From positions 1-64,000 of the forward strand of contig CAMAWN010000004.1 in assembly GCA_945861865.1 (NCBI GenBank): 64,000 bases of DNA, written 5' to 3'. Below the pieces are notes generated by a model. It was not told the DNA's origin. It saw nothing but the letters and a program-made list of their open reading frames with translations, and ran no database searches. Positions 60,658-64,000 of this stretch are shown here, piece by piece. Within the stretch, counting starts at the first letter, position 1; the number at the start of each line of letters is the position of its first letter. The DNA comes from Candidatus Kuenenia stuttgartensis. Lineage in GTDB: Bacteria > Planctomycetota > Planctomycetia > Planctomycetales > Planctomycetaceae. The position numbers and the translations under genes are program-made.

Positions 60658-61608
60658 ATGGATTTGCTCAGCACGTTGCCTGGTTCGTTGATGGAAGGAT
60701 TCTTTCCCGCAGGTTGGGACTTGAAGAAAATTGATGCCTGCGTCGACGCCAACCCGGCAAACATCACGGTTCGGCAGAAGTCCTGGCACCGCCTGTTTGA
60801 GCCGATCCCGTGCGTGAGCGTCGCCGACTTCGACATGATGCTGGGCCACGAAATCGCCATGACGATCAAGAAAGCTCGCGACGCCAACGAAGAGGCGTTG
60901 CTCATTCTGCCGGTCGGCCCGATGGGCATGTATCGCTGGGCCGTCTACTTTCTGACCGAGTGGAATGTGTCGTGCAGCCACGTTTACGGCTTCAACATGG
61001 ATGAGTGGTCCGACGCCGCCGGAAACACGCTGCCGCCAGAAAATCCCGGATCATTCCAATTCTCGATGGAGAAAGCGTTTTACGGCCCGCTCGGCAAACT
61101 GACGCCGCCGAAAAGTCAGCGGTACTTTGCCACCAAGAAAATGCTGCCGACCTACGCCGCCCGCATCAAAGAACTTCGAGCGAACGGAGCCAAGCTGACG
61201 GTCATCTTCGGCATCGGCCGCGTCTGTCACATCGCGTTCTGGGAACCGCAATTCGCCTCCGAATTCGCGGCCGAGAATGAATGGAAGAAGCAGACTCATC
61301 GCCTCGGCGCGAAGCTGCATCCGCTGACCGTCGAGCAAAACGCGCTCACCAGTTTCAAGAGCCGCACGACGCTGGTTCCGGCATACGCCAACACCATCGG
61401 CCCCGGCCTGTTCCTCGGAGCCGACAAGGTCATCGGCGGTGCGGACGGCTCGTTCGGACGAGGCATGATGTGGCAAGGACTCAGCCTGTGGATGACGCTG
61501 CGTCATGCTCCGACATCTTGGATTCCATCGACGTACATGCCGACGCAACCCGGCCGACTGTTCTTCCTCAAGGAACTCGCCGGCCCGCTCGTCCCTGACT
61601 GCAATTGA
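60658..61608 (+). CDS. Glucosamine-6-phosphate deaminase/isomerase-like protein (NagB/6PGL fold)
   Basis: [42 protein letters not shown] ... [18 protein letters not shown]. Confidence 0.7.
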   Translation: MDLLSTLPGSLMEGFFPAGWDLKKIDACVDANPANITVRQKSWHRLFEPIPCVSVADFDMMLGHEIAMTIKKARDANEEALLILPVGPMGMYRWAVYFLTEWNVSCSHVYGFNMDEWSDAAGNTLPPENPGSFQFSMEKAFYGPLGKLTPPKSQRYFATKKMLPTYAARIKELRANGAKLTVIFGIGRVCHIAFWEPQFASEFAAENEWKKQTHRLGAKLHPLTVEQNALTSFKSRTTLVPAYANTIGPGLFLGADKVIGGADGSFGRGMMWQGLSLWMTLRHAPTSWIPSTYMPTQPGRLFFLKELAGPLVPDCN

Positions 61609-61639
61609 GCCTTGGGAGTGCAAGCACTTCGCAAATCGA

Positions 61640-61661
61640 GGGGCAGGTTTTAATCTGCCCG
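61640..61661. repeat. Dispersed repeat family D
   Basis: GGGGCAGGTTTTAATCTGCCCG. Confidence 0.65.
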
Positions 61662-61692
61662 GACATCTCAGGGCGGGACGACCGGAGGATTC

Positions 61693-62013
61693 ATGGCATC
61701 ATCACGAAACTACTCGCCGTACCAAGACAAAATCATCAAGCGGTTTTATGACAATCGCGACCAGATCGACCAAACGCGGCTGAGCGATCTCGCCGCCGAG
61801 CTGTACCTCGCCGAAGGCAAGAAGCGCGAACGTCTCTGGAAGCAAGCGGGCGAAGTCATGGAACGGCTCGGCGTGCCGCAGTCGCGACTCGATCACGTCC
61901 TGAAATCCGCCGACCCCGCCATCCTGGCCGCGGTCGTCCAAGACGTACTCAACGGCCACATCAAGCCGCCACCGAAGAAGAAGCCGGGTGACCAAACCAA
62001 GCCGGTGAAATAG
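61693..62013 (+). CDS. Conserved hypothetical protein (~106 aa)
   Basis: MASSRNYSPYQDKIIKRFYDNRDQIDQTRLSDLAAELYLAEGKKRERLWKQAGEVMERLGV. Confidence 0.65.
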   Translation: MASSRNYSPYQDKIIKRFYDNRDQIDQTRLSDLAAELYLAEGKKRERLWKQAGEVMERLGVPQSRLDHVLKSADPAILAAVVQDVLNGHIKPPPKKKPGDQTKPVK

Positions 62014-62061
62014 TCGGACAGGGTCGTGATCGCTTGAATGGTCGCGAAAGGAATCGAGCGC

Positions 62062-62445
62062 ATGAACTCCGACCCTAGCCAACCTGAAGCCTTCGTGGCT
62101 GATGCGCTTGAACGGGAGATCGCGCGGCATGAATCCGGTCAGTTTGAGGCACTGGGGTGCGAGTACGACACGGTCGAGTGCGAGATACTCCCCTTCCATG
62201 CAGGTGCCGAACAGACGCTCGGCCTCGCTTTTCGGTTTTGGGATAGCTGGGTGGATTCTTCCAATCATGAATGGCAGTACTACCCCGGCATTAAAAAAGA
62301 TGACTGGCCTCGCTTAGCGTCGGTCGTCATCGCGGCCCTACGCGCACATCAGCTACCGAACGATCCGGTCGTGCTGGCATCATTCGGCGCTCAGCCGCCC
62401 TCTCGACTTTGGATGTTCTTCAGGCGACTGTTTGGCGCGACCTAA
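62062..62445 (+). CDS. Hypothetical protein
   Basis: MNSDPSQPEAFVADALEREIARHESGQFEALGCEYDTVECEILPFHAG... Confidence 0.5.
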   Translation: MNSDPSQPEAFVADALEREIARHESGQFEALGCEYDTVECEILPFHAGAEQTLGLAFRFWDSWVDSSNHEWQYYPGIKKDDWPRLASVVIAALRAHQLPNDPVVLASFGAQPPSRLWMFFRRLFGAT

Positions 62446-62490
62446 CAACGCGGTGCAGCGGACTCGCTACGCTCACCGCTTAGCTGGATA

Positions 62491-63669
62491 TCATTCGGCT
62501 CTGAAGTTCGACTGCTCTCGTACGATTTCCACAACAGCGCTGGCGGCTGGCGGCTGGGCGAGAGCGAGAACATTTTGGCGGAGTCGGTCCCGCAACGAAG
62601 GATTGCTCAAAAGTTGGACGAGAGAGGCTCGCAAAGAGTCGGCAGCGGGCGAGGTCGGTTCGGCTACGAGGGCGGCGGAGTGGTCGGCGAACAGGCGGGC
62701 GTTGAGTCGCTGGTGGTCGTGAGCCGAGGTCGGGAGCGGAACCAGGAGAGCCGGCAGGCCCGCGCACGCGAGTTCGGCCAGCGTGGTGGCTCCCGCTCGC
62801 GAGACGACGCAGGTGGCGCGGCAGTACTGCTCGGCCATGTCGCGAAAGAAGGGTTGCACGTCGGCCGCCAGCGATAACTCGGCATAACGCTGACGAATGG
62901 CGTCGAGATCAGTCGCTCCGGTTTGATGCACGATTCGCCAACCAGCGAGTTCGGCTCGCAGAGTCGCGAGAGCATCGAGCACAGCGGCGTTGAGCGATGC
63001 CGCGCCTTGGCTCCCGCCGAGGATCAACAATGTGGGCGTTTCCAAACTAGCCCGAAGCGCGAGCGAGGGATTGTCGCTCTCATCATGACCACTCGCTGGC
63101 GCGTCGTGCTGGTGTGAGCCGAACGCTGAGTCGGCCAGCGCTGCGATCTCGGCTCGGATCGGATTGCCGGTCACGATCGTCTTCACGCCGCGAGGTAATC
63201 CGTTCGCGGCTTGTCGCCACGGCAAGCAAACGACCTCCGCGAAGCGACTCAACCAGCGAGTCGCTTTGCCGGGCACGACGTTCTGTTCCAACAGCACGAT
63301 TGGCACACCGGCCCGCCACGCGGCCAGCACCGGAGGAACGCTCGCGAAGCCACCCAGTCCCACGACCACGCTCGGCTGTTCGTGAGCCATGATTGCACGA
63401 GCCTGCCGGTATGCTCGCCCGTTGTTGAGCAGCGATGAGCCGATGCGCGTCGGACTTAGTGACGGCGAGACCGACGGCAACGCGACATGCTCGAACCCCG
63501 CACTGCCGATGATGTCCTGCTCGATCGGCTTCTGCGATCCGACGAACAGCACGCGTGCATCCGGTTCGCGAGCGAGCAACTCGCGCGCGACCGCGATGCC
63601 GGGAAATAAGTGCCCGCCAGTACCGCCACCAGCAAAGATCACGCTCCGTCGTGTCGAGGCATTCGTCAT
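62491..63669 (-). CDS. murG: UDP-N-acetylglucosamine--N-acetylmuramyl-(pentapeptide) pyrophosphoryl-undecaprenol N-acetylglucosamine transferase
   Basis: IFAGGGTGGHLFPGIAVARELL ... LLEQNVVPGKATRWLSRFA ... LLILGGSQGAASLN ... VSRAGATTLAELACAGLPALLVPLPTSAHDHQ. Confidence 0.93.
   Translation of the reverse strand: MTNASTRRSVIFAGGGTGGHLFPGIAVARELLAREPDARVLFVGSQKPIEQDIIGSAGFEHVALPSVSPSLSPTRIGSSLLNNGRAYRQARAIMAHEQPSVVVGLGGFASVPPVLAAWRAGVPIVLLEQNVVPGKATRWLSRFAEVVCLPWRQAANGLPRGVKTIVTGNPIRAEIAALADSAFGSHQHDAPASGHDESDNPSLALRASLETPTLLILGGSQGAASLNAAVLDALATLRAELAGWRIVHQTGATDLDAIRQRYAELSLAADVQPFFRDMAEQYCRATCVVSRAGATTLAELACAGLPALLVPLPTSAHDHQRLNARLFADHSAALVAEPTSPAADSLRASLVQLLSNPSLRDRLRQNVLALAQPPAASAVVEIVREQSNFRAE
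63045..63112. repeat. Family B + family A (half) repeats lying in frame inside murG
   Basis: AACTAGCCCGAAGCGCGAGCGAGGG (63045-63069) and ACCACTCGCTGGCGCGTCGTGCTGG (63088-63112); the murG frame reads HQHDAPASGHDESDNPSLALRASLE. Confidence 0.9.
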
Positions 63670-63703
63670 ATTGAGATCGGGAAGTTACGCTGCCATCGTG
63701 TCC

Positions 63704-63808
63704 GTGGGGCAGGTTTTCAACTTGCCCGGCCCATGACAATTTGTGTGCTCGACTTCGCCAAGTCGCGCCAGCATTGAGGTTCACGGGCAGGTTAAAAACC
63801 TGCCCCAC
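63704..63808. repeat. Composite inverted pair of family D repeats between murG and sulfatase
   Basis: GTGGGGCAGGTTTTCAACTTGCCCG (63704-63728) and CGGGCAGGTTAAAAACCTGCCCCAC (63784-63808). Confidence 0.85.
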
Positions 63809-63828
63809 GATGACAACCGAGGTGCCTC

Positions 63829-64000
63829 ATGGCAAGCTGCATGAAACTCTGGCTCGTCGCGTCGTTGCTGTTGTGGTCGAGCATGTCGCTCGCCGCCGAT
63901 GCCGCGCGGCCGAACATTCTTTTTATCGTCGCGGACGACCAAGCCGAGTGGGCGATGAGTTGTTCGGGGCATCCTGAGGCGAAGACTCCAAACCTGGACC
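63829..64000 (+). CDS. Sulfatase, N-terminus only (runs off the window)
   Basis: MASCMKLWLVASLLLWSSMSLAADAARPNILFIVADDQAEWAMSCSGHPEAKTPNLD. Confidence 0.85.
   Translation, partial: MASCMKLWLVASLLLWSSMSLAADAARPNILFIVADDQAEWAMSCSGHPEAKTPNLD

Overview
The window is about 64 kb of high-GC bacterial chromosome. Its gene content (DUF1501, DUF1080, creatininase, LEPR-XLL-type surface protein, many sulfatase and sugar-isomerase type genes) strongly suggests a planctomycete. I could assign about 50 coding features. These include a sialidase/MFS pair, a TVP38 + MerA-like pair, back-to-back membrane proteases, a pyruvate dehydrogenase cluster (aceE-aceF-lpd), citramalate synthase, a 2-oxoacid:ferredoxin oxidoreductase (korAB), an RsuA/RluB-type pseudouridine synthase with very long disordered tails, prfB with a programmed +1 frameshift, rfbB, gyrA, a split complex I operon (nuoJKLMN only), a surface protein with four ~135-aa repeats beside IS/antitoxin debris, murG and a truncated sulfatase. 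The most interesting signal is a set of short, mostly palindromic, dispersed repeat families. They sit between genes, at cistron junctions inside operons (korA/korB, aceE/aceF, aceF/lpd, nuoL/nuoM), beside a kinase that lacks its N-lobe, and in frame inside murG. This resembles a planctomycete counterpart of Rickettsia palindromic elements. Secondary signals are a possible Ile-codon-rich leader plus terminator ahead of cimA and a 7-copy 41-bp tandem array. All calls come from reading the sequence; no database search was run.
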